Assembly: GCA_050084515.1 (NCBI GenBank)
Contig: CM114272.1
Span: 23,870,001-23,934,000, forward strand
Source: Blasia pusilla
Lineage: Eukaryota > Marchantiophyta > Marchantiopsida > Blasiales
Direction of reading: 5' to 3'
DNA: 64,000 bases
Translations under genes and position numbers: made by a program
In this document: positions 21,331 to 33,400 of the stretch, piece after piece
How the letters are laid out: each line of letters starts with the position of its first letter
Numbering within the stretch: position 1 is the stretch's first letter
The notes under the pieces: generated by a model
The model's database searches: none
What the model saw: only the letters and a program-made list of their open reading frames with translations
What the model was told of the DNA's origin: nothing

Positions 21331-22440
21331 CTTCTGCTCCTCACTCCTCAAGAACCATCACCTCCTCCTCCTCCTTCGCGTCCATCTTCCACTCGCCCGT
21401 GCCTCCACACATCCTGCAAATCCTCTTCCTACATCAGTCCCACCTCGTCCTTCCCGTCCCGAACTCCTTGGAACCTCACGCGACTCCTTCCTCCACCGCT
21501 CCTCCGCCCCTCCTCCCCAATCCTCTCTCCTCCATCGCCCTTCCTCCCTCCCTCTCCTCCTCCTCCGCCATTCCCTCCCTTCCTTCGCATCCCTTTCTTT
21601 CCTTCCTGTTTTTTTTTTCCTCCTCCTTCCTCCTTCCTCCTCCTCCTCCTCTTTCCTTCCTTTCCTCCTTCAACTACAGAACACACCGCTCTTTCTCCCC
21701 TGTCCTCTCTCACTCTCTCGAGTGTATCCGCTCTTCTCTTCTCTTCTCTTCTCCCGTCTCTCGCTCAGCGGAGAAACCACGAAACGCAAGCCCCTCCCGT
21801 CCCGTCCCGTTCAGGCCAGACGCTGTGCGTTCCGTGGCGTGCCAACCCCTACGGAAGATAGCGGCCTATCTAGACCGATCTACAGCCGCTAGCTAGGGCA
21901 AGCGCACGGAGTCTCCGTTCACAGCGTTCGACGGCGCAGTCGTCATGGGATGGTGGCCACTGGAGCGCGACAACGGCGGGTTATCGTCGACGCAGTTCGT
22001 GTCTTGGATTGGACTTCGTGGGGGAAAGACTGTAGAACGAGCGCAGTGCGCAGTTACGTCGTCGGGTCTCGTATCTAGAGAACGCAGTTTGAGAACGAGC
22101 GCAGTTCGGATGTGGGGTCTGGTATTGAAGATAATGCACTTGAAGAACGACTGAGTAGAATGAACGCAGCTCGTCCGTCCGTCCGTCCGTCCGTGCGTGC
22201 GTGCGTCTCTCCGCTCGTCCGGGCAGCGGAAGCGGAGTCTACGGTGCCTCGTCACCGCCGCACTTGCCATCTCTCGCGTCTGGATCGATCGACTTCTACA
22301 CTTCCTCGCGCATCTTTTCACTTTTCTTTCTTTCACGCGCCGCGCTTCTTTTCGTTTCGTTCCGTTCCGCCTCTCTTCTTTTATTCCGACGAGTCCAAAT
22401 GAGGCCACGTAGCGCGCGGTACCGCCCGAACCCGTCTTTG
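21331..22440. promoter_or_regulatory. polypyrimidine tract and CpG-rich upstream island
   Basis: From 21180 to 21720 the plus strand is almost all C/T (CCTCCTCC, CTTCCTTCC), i.e. GA-rich on the gene's strand. From 21780 to 22440 CpG is frequent, including GCGCGCGGTACCG near 22410. CpG retention in an otherwise AT-rich window suggests an unmethylated promoter island. Open frames here have low-complexity translations and are not called as genes. Confidence 0.5.
22171..22207. repeat. TCCG/TGCG microsatellite
   Basis: Tandem TCCG units passing into TGCG units. Confidence 0.9.
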
Positions 22441-25400
22441 TATACTTTACTTACTTCGCTTAGACTGGCCAATTATTACGCTGCTTCATGCAGTGTTTGA
22501 CTTGCGAATTTACTTACGTAATGAACTCATACACTTAGGTCGGTATCCCGAGGGAAGGGTCTCGTCCAACCCACTATTTAGGGTGTTTGTGCACGAAAAA
22601 TATTTTTCTATTAATTTATTTTTTAATTTTTTATAATAATATCTTTTATTTTTAATACAATTTGTAACCGGATTAGACAATAGCGATCAGGAGTAATACA
22701 TAGCAAGATCTTGAGTAATACGGGGTCCCGGAGAACACAAAGATTAGGAATAACATTATGATACTATTTTGGACCGTTTTAAAAGGAGAATTAATATTAG
22801 CACGGATGACATTTCCTTAAAAATTCATATTCTTAGGGTCTAATTATGAAGAATAACTTGCATTCTATGCATTTGGCATCGACTTTTTGTAGGGATCGTA
22901 ATTAAAATGAATTTCTATAGCAAAGGAAAATATTTTCGTTAATTAAAGTTTCAATATTATTCAACATTTTTGAATTATTCCATTCCTCCATAAAAATTTA
23001 AATTATATGTATTCCTTCCTTTTCACTCTTCCACCAAAGTAATAACCACTAATTAAATTATTAGTAAATTTTCATTAATGACAGCATTTTTTTTTCCTTT
23101 CCATAACATGAAATGCGAATAAAAATGTTTTATTTTCATAAGTATATTTTCCATTTCAAAATTTAAATATAATTTGTATTTTCTTAAATCTTAGAAAAGT
23201 AATAACATTTCACTCTTCTAAGTTATTTCACTTTTCAATTGAAATTTATATGATATCTTAATCCCCCAAATAAGTCCACCATTGCATAAACTTGAGACAA
23301 TATTTACTCCTTCTCCATTAAAATTTTTTTTCCTTCCCATCAAATATGAAATAAGGGACAAATTTGTTTTTTTTTTGCTATTTTTTCTTATGACCTAACT
23401 CTTTTGTCTTATTGTAAACCTAGGATCACCCGTTATAGTATAAATAAATTTAATTATTAATAAAAACACTTTCCTCTTCCACTCAAATTCATTTTCTCTA
23501 TCCATCGAATGTGAATCAAGGGACAAAATTGAAATATGTTACTATTTTGTCTCATTGTACATGTAGGGTTTCCCATTATAATATATATTTATAATTCGCG
23601 TAAGGATAATTGTGTTTCCGCCCAGTCATTGAATTCTTTTGATTTGTCTATCGTTTTCGGAATTTTTGTGTATTACTTCACATTAGTTAGCGTACCATGC
23701 CCATGCTTCGCACAAAAATGTTTTTATTTATAATTAGTATAAGCTTGTACACTACGCCGTTTTAAAGTATCTCCCTTAAATTTCAAAATTCTCAAGTGTT
23801 ATTATTAAATAAAATTTGAAAAAAAAATTGTCTACCATTTTCGGCATTTTGCTGTATTATTTCGCTCTAGTTAGTTTATCATGCCCTTTCTTGCGCAAGA
23901 AAATAAATTCTTTAATATTTAGTATAATGAAAGAACTCTCACAATTCTCAAGTGTCATTTTCAATCAATTTCGAGCAATCATATTTGTTCAAAAGGCGAG
24001 CTATCTGCTTGGCTAAAAGTGCCAAGTATAGAGAGGAGATGAATTTTCAAATTAAAGGTGCACTCTCCAATAAAAATGTATTCATTTTAAAATTAAAATG
24101 TAATTCTAATTTCTTAAATTTAAAGGAACAATAAAATTCTACTTTGCTAAATAACTTCAATCTTCAATTAAAATAAAAATAATACCCCATTCCATCCTAA
24201 ATAATTCCATCGTCCCATACAAATTTGATCAACGTCTACTTCCCCCACTTCTCCCACAAAATTAATACACTTTCACTAATTTATTTATTTATTTTAATCA
24301 ATAAATTATTTTTCCTTTATAAAATGTCAGATATGAATTAAGGGACAAAATTTCAAGATTTTTACTTTTTTGTCTTATTATATCATTATTTTGTTTTATT
24401 TTGCACATAGGGTCACCAATTATAATATGGACGTGTCACAAGATTCAAGTTAGTTTTTCCTTAAAATTTCTAAAATGGTTATCTCAATGTTACATATGGT
24501 CATTTTTTATTTTCAGATTTGTTCAAAATTTTAATGGAAAATATTTGCATGTCTAATTTTTCATGTGTGAAATATCCAAGAAGTGAAAATCATAAAATAT
24601 AGTCTATGATAATTTTTCTCTATTGTTAGAATTTCATATTTATGAGGCTTTCTATTTTTGTTTTTCATTTTCATCTCTCTAAATCAATGTATCTCACTTG
24701 CAACAAAGGACTAGTAGTTAAGCGTAACACAAATTAAAATTTGATACAATTTTGATTTTATCATGTGTATGATATGACTTGAAAATTTAAATATTTTTTG
24801 GGGCAACTAAATTTTTTTCTTACATGGTTGAACCATGTATGATACTATTGAATTTGTACACGATACGATAATAATGTTTTTTCATAATTTATGGCTGATT
24901 TGGAGAATTGCCATCAACTACAGTTTTGATAGTAAGACTTTCTATATATTGGCTACATATTTATTTTATGGATATAAATTTTCACTAGAGGAAAATGAGT
25001 AGAAATGGATAATGGTTGTATTCCATTCCAACCTCACTAGTATTTAATTTCGAGTGCAAAGGCTGCAAAATGTAAATTATTTTGCAGACTTCCCAACCGT
25101 TGGATGTGAACTTCTCAACCGTTGTATGTGACATGTGAATAGAGATAATCCGTTACAAAACTATTTCCCAATTTCTCCGCTTTTATGCGGGAAGTAACTT
25201 TTTCATATGCTCGTTGTATTTTTCTTCTCCATGTTGTACTCATCGTATTCTTATTCTCCACATATGTTATTGCCCTCCAAACACGAGTTTCTCCCGCTGT
25301 ATTAGTCTTCTATGAACCCTTAGTTAGTATATCTTATTCTCATTAAAAAAACCCAAAACCATGGTTGCATACTGGTTAATCCTTTCTATGTCCAAAGTGT

Positions 25401-28400
25401 TTAACTTCTAAGAAAAAATATAAATCATCCTCGTACACTTATAAATCAAATAGTATGAATCGTCCACATCTATTTTAATCATCCAACATGCCAAACCTTG
25501 TTACAAATCCATCCATAATAAACAAAGTAATATGGATGGATTTACGCCCACTTTAGCACATCTTTTACGCATAAGGCTAAAGTCACACTCTTCCTGAATG
25601 AGGATACTCTTATGCTCCAACCATGATAATAGATTAGTATGAAACTTCTCTATAATGTAGAGAGCTAATAGCCTTATGGCCATAAGAAGGTTTTCTTGAT
25701 TCATCGTGTTTTAAAAATATTTGTATGTTGTCCCAATGCTAGACGTCTAAGGAATAGGCTCTTATCAATCAGGGATCTATATTCCTTCAATCTATATACT
25801 ACTTGGAGGATTCATTTTTCCTAGGGTTGCTTATTCTTATAACATATGTCTACTAAAAAATAACCACATAGTGACTCAATCTTGTATTAAAAAACACTAG
25901 TTAGTACATGTATTATACACAGAGAGAGGGGAGTGGGCTAATGATGGGTCATATGAACTACCCATCAGTAGCCCCCTACTAGCTCCACATCTACCCTACA
26001 TGCTCCAAATTGACCCTAAACCTAGCTTGTCTCAAAATTGGCTCTAAATCATCAACGATACATGTCAATATGTGAGTGACTAAAAAACGCCACATGCTAC
26101 CAAGAGAGGACTTTGAAAAGCATAGAGGCACTCCGTAATAACAACATGGATAAAATTTTTAAATAAATGAAAGTCCAAATCTCTCATAATTTATTTTGCT
26201 TTTAAGATCCAAAAGTGGGATCTTAGCAATGAATAATAAATATGGCAAGACATTATAGACTAAATCTTTCAACATCTCAAAGGTACTCAAAGTATTGTAT
26301 GAAGTCATCATTAGAATGTGTAGATTACCATATAATCATGGAGTGATTTGTACGATGACTTTACATGAACAAATTCTGTGCATTCACCGATCAAATCTAG
26401 TTGGTATTGGAACATACAATCATCTATATTATTATAGGAAAGTATCCTCTTGATTTTCAAACCCTCTCATGTTCCATATGCAAAAAATAATCCATACATT
26501 GTTATCTGATTATTATGAATCTTTATATGAACATGAAGGCTTATTGCATTTTTTTTAACAATTGCTATATTTTTCATAAGCGATGTCTTACGGATACAAG
26601 TGATTACGTACAACATATTATTTCAATAAGTGATAACAATAATCAAATAAAAGGTTCCAAATTAATGAGGAATGCCAATTCTTCCAAATGACTTAGAATC
26701 AAAGAATCTCTATGTGAACAAATTATTGATATTCTAATTTAAAAGTGCATTAATTCTCCAAAAATAAAAAGAATCCTTTTTCTACTACAATGATGTCCTT
26801 TAGAGAACTTATTTCATGAAGAATGACGATTCTTGATCAATATTATCCTTGATACATATAAGTAAGATTGTCCATATTCTTATTTTGGCTAGTAGATAAA
26901 ACATGTTCACTTTTCTTATCATGCCATATGTCTTAGGCTTCATTAAGAACTATTCAATTTTTAATTAAAAAAAAGAAAAGAGGAAAAGTATACTTTTTCA
27001 ATTATAGATGGAGTTCTTTAAAATTTTCCAAATTTCAACAATAAGGGCTTCAAAGGGGATTGTTAAAGTGCTTAATCTATTGTATTAGCATCTTCATTAT
27101 CATCTCCTTGCAATTTAATAAATTTGAATAATACATATTATTAGATTATATATTATTCTTTCAATCACAATCATGATCTTTGTTTTCCTTATGATGAACT
27201 TGATTCGTGGTTAATTTTTGTTCTCTTTAAGTAATTTAAGATATTTTACTATCCATTTTTTTTTTGAAAATATGATAAAATAATATAGATTATTCAAAAC
27301 CAGTAAATTATGTGGAGATTGTAATGAAAAAGAAATCCTAATCATTTCTTTCATATATAAATATTATTTATTTTAGTATCAATATAGATAAAAGTTATTT
27401 ATTTTAGTATAATATAGATAAATAGTTATATAAATAAATAAATATAAATAAATAAATATATATATATTACAACTCTTATGTATTAAAGTGATTTCATTTT
27501 ATTTTGTTCTCATGATGAATCCTATTCGTAATTAATTCATTTTCCCTTTATGTAATTTAAGATATTTTACTATCCATGCATATTTTGAAGTTTGATTGAA
27601 AATATGATAATCGAATAATATAAATGATTCAAAAAAATTAAATTTTATGGAGATCATAATAAAAATGCTATATGTATATATTGTCATGATGTCAATATGA
27701 CTCATTATAATATGATTTCCTTTGGGCTCAGTTATATATTATTGAATCTTATTTTTTATCCAAATTCAAAATATGAAAACCTAATGTGAAACTAATCAAA
27801 TTTGATATTAAAAAAATATTAAATCATAGTTTAAAAGTTATAAATTAAAGAAATTTATATATTCATGTGATTTACCAAATATCTATGATAAATATATGTA
27901 ATCGTTCATTATTTTCTATTTCATCTTCCTTTCCTTATATTAGAAGGTTATCAAGGGATGTTTCATATTTTAAAAGTAAATTAGTATGTCTATACTTTTT
28001 CTAATTTTAGGGTTGAGAAATATAGAATGCTCTAATGATGCCACGTCTATTTTTTTGGGATTCCAAAATTAGTTCTATCAATTAAAAAAAGGTTCTCTAA
28101 AATAATTCAGAAGAACTTAAATTATATATTTATTCTTTTGTAGGATTAGTTTATTAAAAATATTTAGGGTCAGATGATTTTATGTATTGTATATGCAAGG
28201 GCTATTAAACTAGTTTACGTAAAGGTTTGGAAGATTATTTCTAGTCTTCTTGTCTAAGGTCACTCCGGGGAACTGGCTTTTTAACCTCTCCGGGTATCAG
28301 GCCCGAGATATTTTTATTAAGTGGATTGAGTATATTTTGATTGCTCCCAAACACATTGAGAAACAAGTGGGTCTAATTTGAATAGAGCAGTACGAATTTT

Positions 28401-29639
28401 TGGCAAGTCTTATCTTCCAAGGATACCAGTGTTTCTCCTTCCATCCCTACTAAGTGCCCTCATAGTCTCATACACATCCCTCTTAGACCTATATATCTTA
28501 ACAATGATTCATCTAATAAAACTCCGCTATCTTCATTTGTAGACAACCAAAATTCTCACCAACTTCTATAACAACAACTAATTATGACATCTCCAAATTC
28601 TTGGATAATTTCCATACCAAAAATTTTCTATCTTGGCTAAGAAAATAAGCTTTCAGATAGACATCCTTGACAAATGATGTTGATTTTGTTCCAAGCTTGG
28701 TATTTATCAATCTTCATTGTAAAATCAAAATAACCAATTAATTTTTTTCTCTAGATATGGTTTTATAAATACAAATCTTATAATTTTTTTTTCCATATTT
28801 TGCAAAAATAAAAATCCTAACTTAAACTACCATTGGTCTGAAACTATTAAGAAAGGTTTGGGCCTTCATCATGGGAATAACTCATGTGGTCACTATATGT
28901 ATTTCTTCATGTCATGTGCATGTCCAAAGGTAATTATATTCTCATACTCATCATGATCATAATAATTAGAGTATCTATGGATTCCTAACTACAAGATTAA
29001 TTGAAATATGACTTTACCAAATATCCTCTTGAAGAAATTTTACAATAAGTATTTGGATGAAGGAGGTAAGTCATTAAACTAGTGATGTGGAGAATGATCA
29101 CAACTAAATGGCTAATTTCGGTGTCTAAAGAAAGTACGTGTGATGTCCACAAGACATTTAAGGTTCAATGTTTACGCCCACGAAAATGTTTTCTTATTGC
29201 CCATGTGTCAAGCAAAGCGGTTTCTTGCAAATTAAGAAATTATTTTACATTCTTAATACAAATGCAAACAAAGAAATTTAGAAAAAAAAATCTACTTACT
29301 TCTTCATATATTAATCAAAGAATTTATTAGTACAATTAAATTTTCCTACTTCAACCTATGCGATGAAAAAAATACTTCATCAAATTGAGTTCAAATAAGT
29401 ATTTCTACATAAAAAGTGGCTAATAATAAATTATATAAAAAGAATCTTATTCACAAAGTTTCCATAATTAATAGATTTTCATTATTTTTTACTTATAGTT
29501 TTTGATGAAACCAATTAGAAGGATTATACATCTTTTTGTCACTTAGACCCATTTTGAAATTTCAAATACACCATTTTCACAATTCCCAACATTTTTTATA
29601 TTATAGATTAAATATACTAAAACTGTTTTTCAAAGAATC
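22441..29639. other. long AT-rich gene desert
   Basis: About 7.2 kb of strongly AT-rich sequence with no frame above about 90 codons and no recognisable domain or splice-consistent model. It includes locally repeated blocks at 23340-24440 (separate entry), TAAATA-type runs near 27425-27465, and a less AT-rich patch at 28240-28520 that I could not identify. Confidence 0.6.
23340..24440. repeat. local AT-rich degenerate repeat
   Basis: A block of AAGGGACAAA, then TTGTCTYATTGTA and AGGNTNNCCCRTTATARTAT occurs near 23350-23445, 23510-23585 and 24335-24430. A second block (GTCTAYCRTTTTCGG, ATTACTTCACATTAGTTAG, ATGCCC) occurs at 23645-23715 and about 183 bp later at 23828-23900. Confidence 0.55.
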
Positions 29640-30461
29640 CCGGAGCCTGAAAAATGGTCGCGTGGACGTAAACCCTAAAACTACGGAGATCCCTCGTCTT
29701 CGGCTTTAGGGTTTTGACGAGAGCCTATCGTTTGAAGGACATGAGTAATCGCGTATTGTGTACTGAAGAGAAGGGAAGGGACAGTCGCGGGCCGAAAGCA
29801 GTGACAGTCATCAATTGGAGATCTTGAATCGCAGTGCGTATTCGTGTAAAAGGTTGAGGCACTGTATGCGTTGGAGGAGAGTTGCGGAATCTCTCGCTTG
29901 AAGACTTTCAATCGCAGTGAGTGAACGCAGATGCGACTCTGAACGCTGTCTATTCGCAGCATCGGTTGTGTACAGCGAGAGCGATTGGGGAGAGCTGCAG
30001 GAAGGATCTCCTGGTTGAAGGGTTTGAATTGCAGTGAGTTAACGCCGGTGCGATTGTGGGGATTGTCTCGGGTTGAGAACTGCAGAGTTCTGCCTTTGGA
30101 CGTCTTCGATTGTAGTGGATATACTCAGAAACGGGTGCAGACGTTGATTAGGGTCGGAGAGAATCGAGGGATCTTCGTTCGGAGAAGTTGAATTGAAGTG
30201 GATAGGCGCCGAACCGATTGTAGACACTGTCTAGGTTGGAGGAGGGCTGGAAGATTTATCGGTTGGACGTCTTGGATGGCAGTGTGTATGCATATAATCG
30301 AGTAGGTGGTGATTTGGACTGAGGGGAACTGCAAAACTTCTCGTTTACGGGCTTTACATCACAGTGCGTAAACAAAAATCGACTGCGAAGAGAGTGTGGG
30401 GTCTAGGAGAACTGGAATTGCATTGCGTATGTAGAAAGTAGATCGTACACTGTTGGATGTG
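29640..30461 (+). promoter_or_regulatory. promoter/5' leader of the zinc-knuckle gene with opposed telo-boxes
   Basis: Base composition changes abruptly here from AT-rich to balanced. AAACCCTAAA lies at 29670-29679 and the inverted box CTTTAGGGTTTTG at 29704-29716, about 30 bp apart. The rest up to the start codon is the degenerate tandem repeat listed next. No clear TATA box is seen; the transcription start is unknown. Confidence 0.5.
29740..30440 (+). repeat. degenerate tandem repeat of about 82-86 bp, about 7-8 units
   Basis: Unit starts (GAGAGCTGCAG/GAGAACTGCAG-like) lie near 29877, 29990, 30075, 30157, 30239, 30321 and 30407; the spacings are 113, 85, 82, 82, 82 and 86 bp. Each unit carries a core like TTGAATYGCAGTGNGTNAAC (29826, 29909, 30027, 30106, 30190, 30278, 30360 and 30418 approximately). 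At least one headless unit precedes 29877. Unit lengths are not multiples of three, which argues against coding repeats. Confidence 0.7.
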
Positions 30462-33400
30462 ATGGGCAACAAGCGGCAGCGAGTAGCTCGCCAACGATTT
30501 AAAGTGGTGAGTGGGAGTGGAGACGTGCAAGCTGAGCCAGAAAAAGATGTAGAGGGAGAAAAGCGAGAAGCGTCGAAGTCTGGGAAGAAAAAGAATGGTC
30601 GAAAGCGGAAGAGAGCAGATGGAGGAGGAGTTAAGAATGATGGTGCGAAGGCCACCGAGAGTCCGGAAGAAGATGAGGAATTGAAGGTGCAGGTATGATT
30701 TCTGCCGGAATTCTCCACCCGCTGCCTTAGCTTGGTGATGATGAAGTGGGGTTGAGAAATTTGCATGAATCGGTTTGAATGCCACAATAGTACTGTAGGA
30801 GGCAATATACGGGATTCGAGGCGAGCCGAGTACTTGGAGAGCTACACGGAAGTAATCATAGCGGGGGAACACAGTAGTGTGTGCTGGGTCTTTTAGAAAC
30901 AGAAATTCCGTGGGTTTTGCATCAGTTGCCAATTGCTTTTGTGAATTTCTCGTCCAAAAGCGGTACAAGTATTTTTCGCATGGTCTTACTCGCGTGTATT
31001 GCTGCGAATACTTGTTCATGAAATAGCTGTGCTTGCGTTCAGGTTCTCACGGGTCACGGGTCATCTTTTAATCGTTTTCTTCGTTACAGCAGACGTCGAT
31101 ATATTGCATTTTGTTCGTGAACGTCTTTCATCCGCAAACATTTCATCTGCTTCACTTTCCAGTTCACGCGGCTTTAACGTGTATGGACTGCTCGTGCATG
31201 ATCTGGGCGTTTAGAGGACGACTTTTGCTGTCGTGGCACTAATCCTAGTGGTTTGGGATGCAATCTTTCAGGAGAAAACAAATAAGGAAGACGGAAAGTC
31301 TAACAAGAAGCAGGGAAGCAAACATCCACTGCGAGTGGCGGGAATGAGACCGGGTGAAGGGTGCTTTCTCTGCAAAGGCACAGATCACATCGCTAAATTA
31401 TGTCCTCAGAAAAGTGTACAAGACCGTAAGAAGGTGAGACTAGGGCTTTTTCTGCTAAATTTAAATTTTATTAAGGTCTTACTATGAGCACTCTATATCT
31501 GGTTCATTCATTGTGTTCCCAATCAAAGATTTGTTATGATGGTCTTGGAACTTTACCATGGCTTTAGAAACAACCAAAACCCCACTGTCAGTATTCCAAA
31601 ACTTCACATCAGACTTCATGTGCTTGTGTTGCATCTACCGAATTAACTCGACCTGACATAAAGAATGGAGAGTCTTTGCTCAAATATGACTTTGCAAATG
31701 GCCTGGAGGAAGGATATACAACCCATTCATGAAGTCAACATCATACTTTGCATAGTCTAGCGTTAACTGTTCTCTACTCCTAAGTTGGCTTCGGCAGCCA
31801 ACTTGAATGTAGGTAGCTTCTTCCTCTTACCCACTCCTCATCTACACGAATTTTAGAACTTTTGTCATCATATTTCTGTTTCTAAATCATCAAGGCTAAA
31901 GGTGCTTGTCACGATTACTGACTTTCTTGATGCTGTGTGGCGACTCAGTAGATCTGTCTTTCATGCCGAAAAATCGGCCATACAGTAAAAATTTGTCCAA
32001 ACATTTTTGGGTCCCAAGACACAAAATTTTGCTACAACTGTGGGGAGCATGGGCATCGACTTGCAGACTGCAAGAAACCCTTAACAGATGGTAAGTTGAC
32101 CGAGCCTCTTGGTAGGCCATGTGCAGACAACTAGAGGGGCTTTGTAATTCAGATTAGGAGCATGGCCAGACATTTTGGTAAATGCATGATGTGATATTGT
32201 GCACTATCTGCTATTAAATATAAGATGCTGTGAATTAAATATATGCAATAGCTGTCTTCTCATTGTTTAGAACTTGGGAGGAAGTTTGGCCAAGTAGTGC
32301 TTGTGTGGGGAGGTGTTCTGTCTCGCTTATTTTCAAAATCTGGACACCATGAGAAAATGTTGACTTGTGGCTCTGTTTGAAAATGCCTGTCATGTGTATG
32401 TTCTCTGTTTGTAAATGAAATTTGCTCACAGGAGGAACAAAGTTTGCTGAGTGTTTCGTTTGCAAAGGAAAAGGGCACTTGAGTAAGAGCTGTCCAAGCA
32501 ATCCACATGGGATATATCCGAAGGTAGCGGGCATCTCTCCAAACTGCCTTGTTAATGCCATCTTAGAACAGATAGAGGGTTGGATTGTTGCCGTGAATGG
32601 TGATGCTGAGTCAGGTTGTGGAATCAGAAACCCAGACTGAGTTTGTAGTGAAGAGGGTGTTGTGTGTCTCTTTTGGGTGTAGACAATGAGCTGGAATACA
32701 TGACTAACACTATGGGCTCTCCAATGATTTATCATGATTCATAACTTGCATTCATACTTTTGGGAAGCATTTGTGGACTGTGAATTCTTTATCCGGGCAA
32801 TGTGATAGGTGAGGTCTAACTATATAACAGTGGAGGGTAAAAGCAAACTCATGTTCTCCATTGACATTGACAGGGTGGAAGTTGCAAGTTGTGTGGTGGA
32901 GTAACACATTTGGCCAAGGATTGCTCTAAGAAAGTACCAGGGCATCGGGAGAAGCTTCAGATTTGTGAGTACAGTATTTTTTCAGTTGATTCTGGGTGAG
33001 GAGAAATTTTGTTCTGTTCTTTGGTTGAGTGAAGCCATCACCTTTTGTTTGAGCTGAATTTTGAAGATGACATTATATTTGCTGCTTATCCAGAGTGAAG
33101 ATCTAAGTTGTCAATGTCATCTTGCATAAGACATCTGTGTGTCCTGATATTCATCCAAAGATAGACTGAAATCATTGCTTCAGATTCATGGCTGAGATCG
33201 TTCAGAGGTTTGATTTTCCTTAAATGTGTTCCTTCTGAGTGTGGTAAGGAAAGGGTATTGCTGTAGGATGAACATGGTTTATTATATGTAGCTTGATGGT
33301 AGTACTCAAGCTTCATCTGGGAGCCTAAGTGCATTTATATAGGGTCCCGCTTGTCAAACAGAAGCCAACTTGAACAATTTGTAGATGAAAATTTGAAACT

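Noticed and set aside
21399-21896. 165-codon plus-strand open frame upstream of the SKP1-like gene
   Set aside because: Its translation is Pro/Ser/Leu low complexity from a C/T tract and has no domain; it lies in the promoter region of a gene on the other strand.
21893-22408. 171-codon minus-strand open frame
   Set aside because: Arises from a CpG-rich region with a TCCG microsatellite; repetitive Arg/Thr/His composition and no recognisable motif.
30359-31019. Long minus-strand frames (148 and 221 codons) opposite exon 1
   Set aside because: They mirror the basic, purine-rich exon 1 of the recognised gene and give low-complexity Ser/Phe/Leu translations.
31906-32094. Open frame across exon 3 of the zinc-knuckle gene
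   Set aside because: It is in a shifted frame; the correct frame from 31952 gives two perfect zinc knuckles that join to neighbouring exons.
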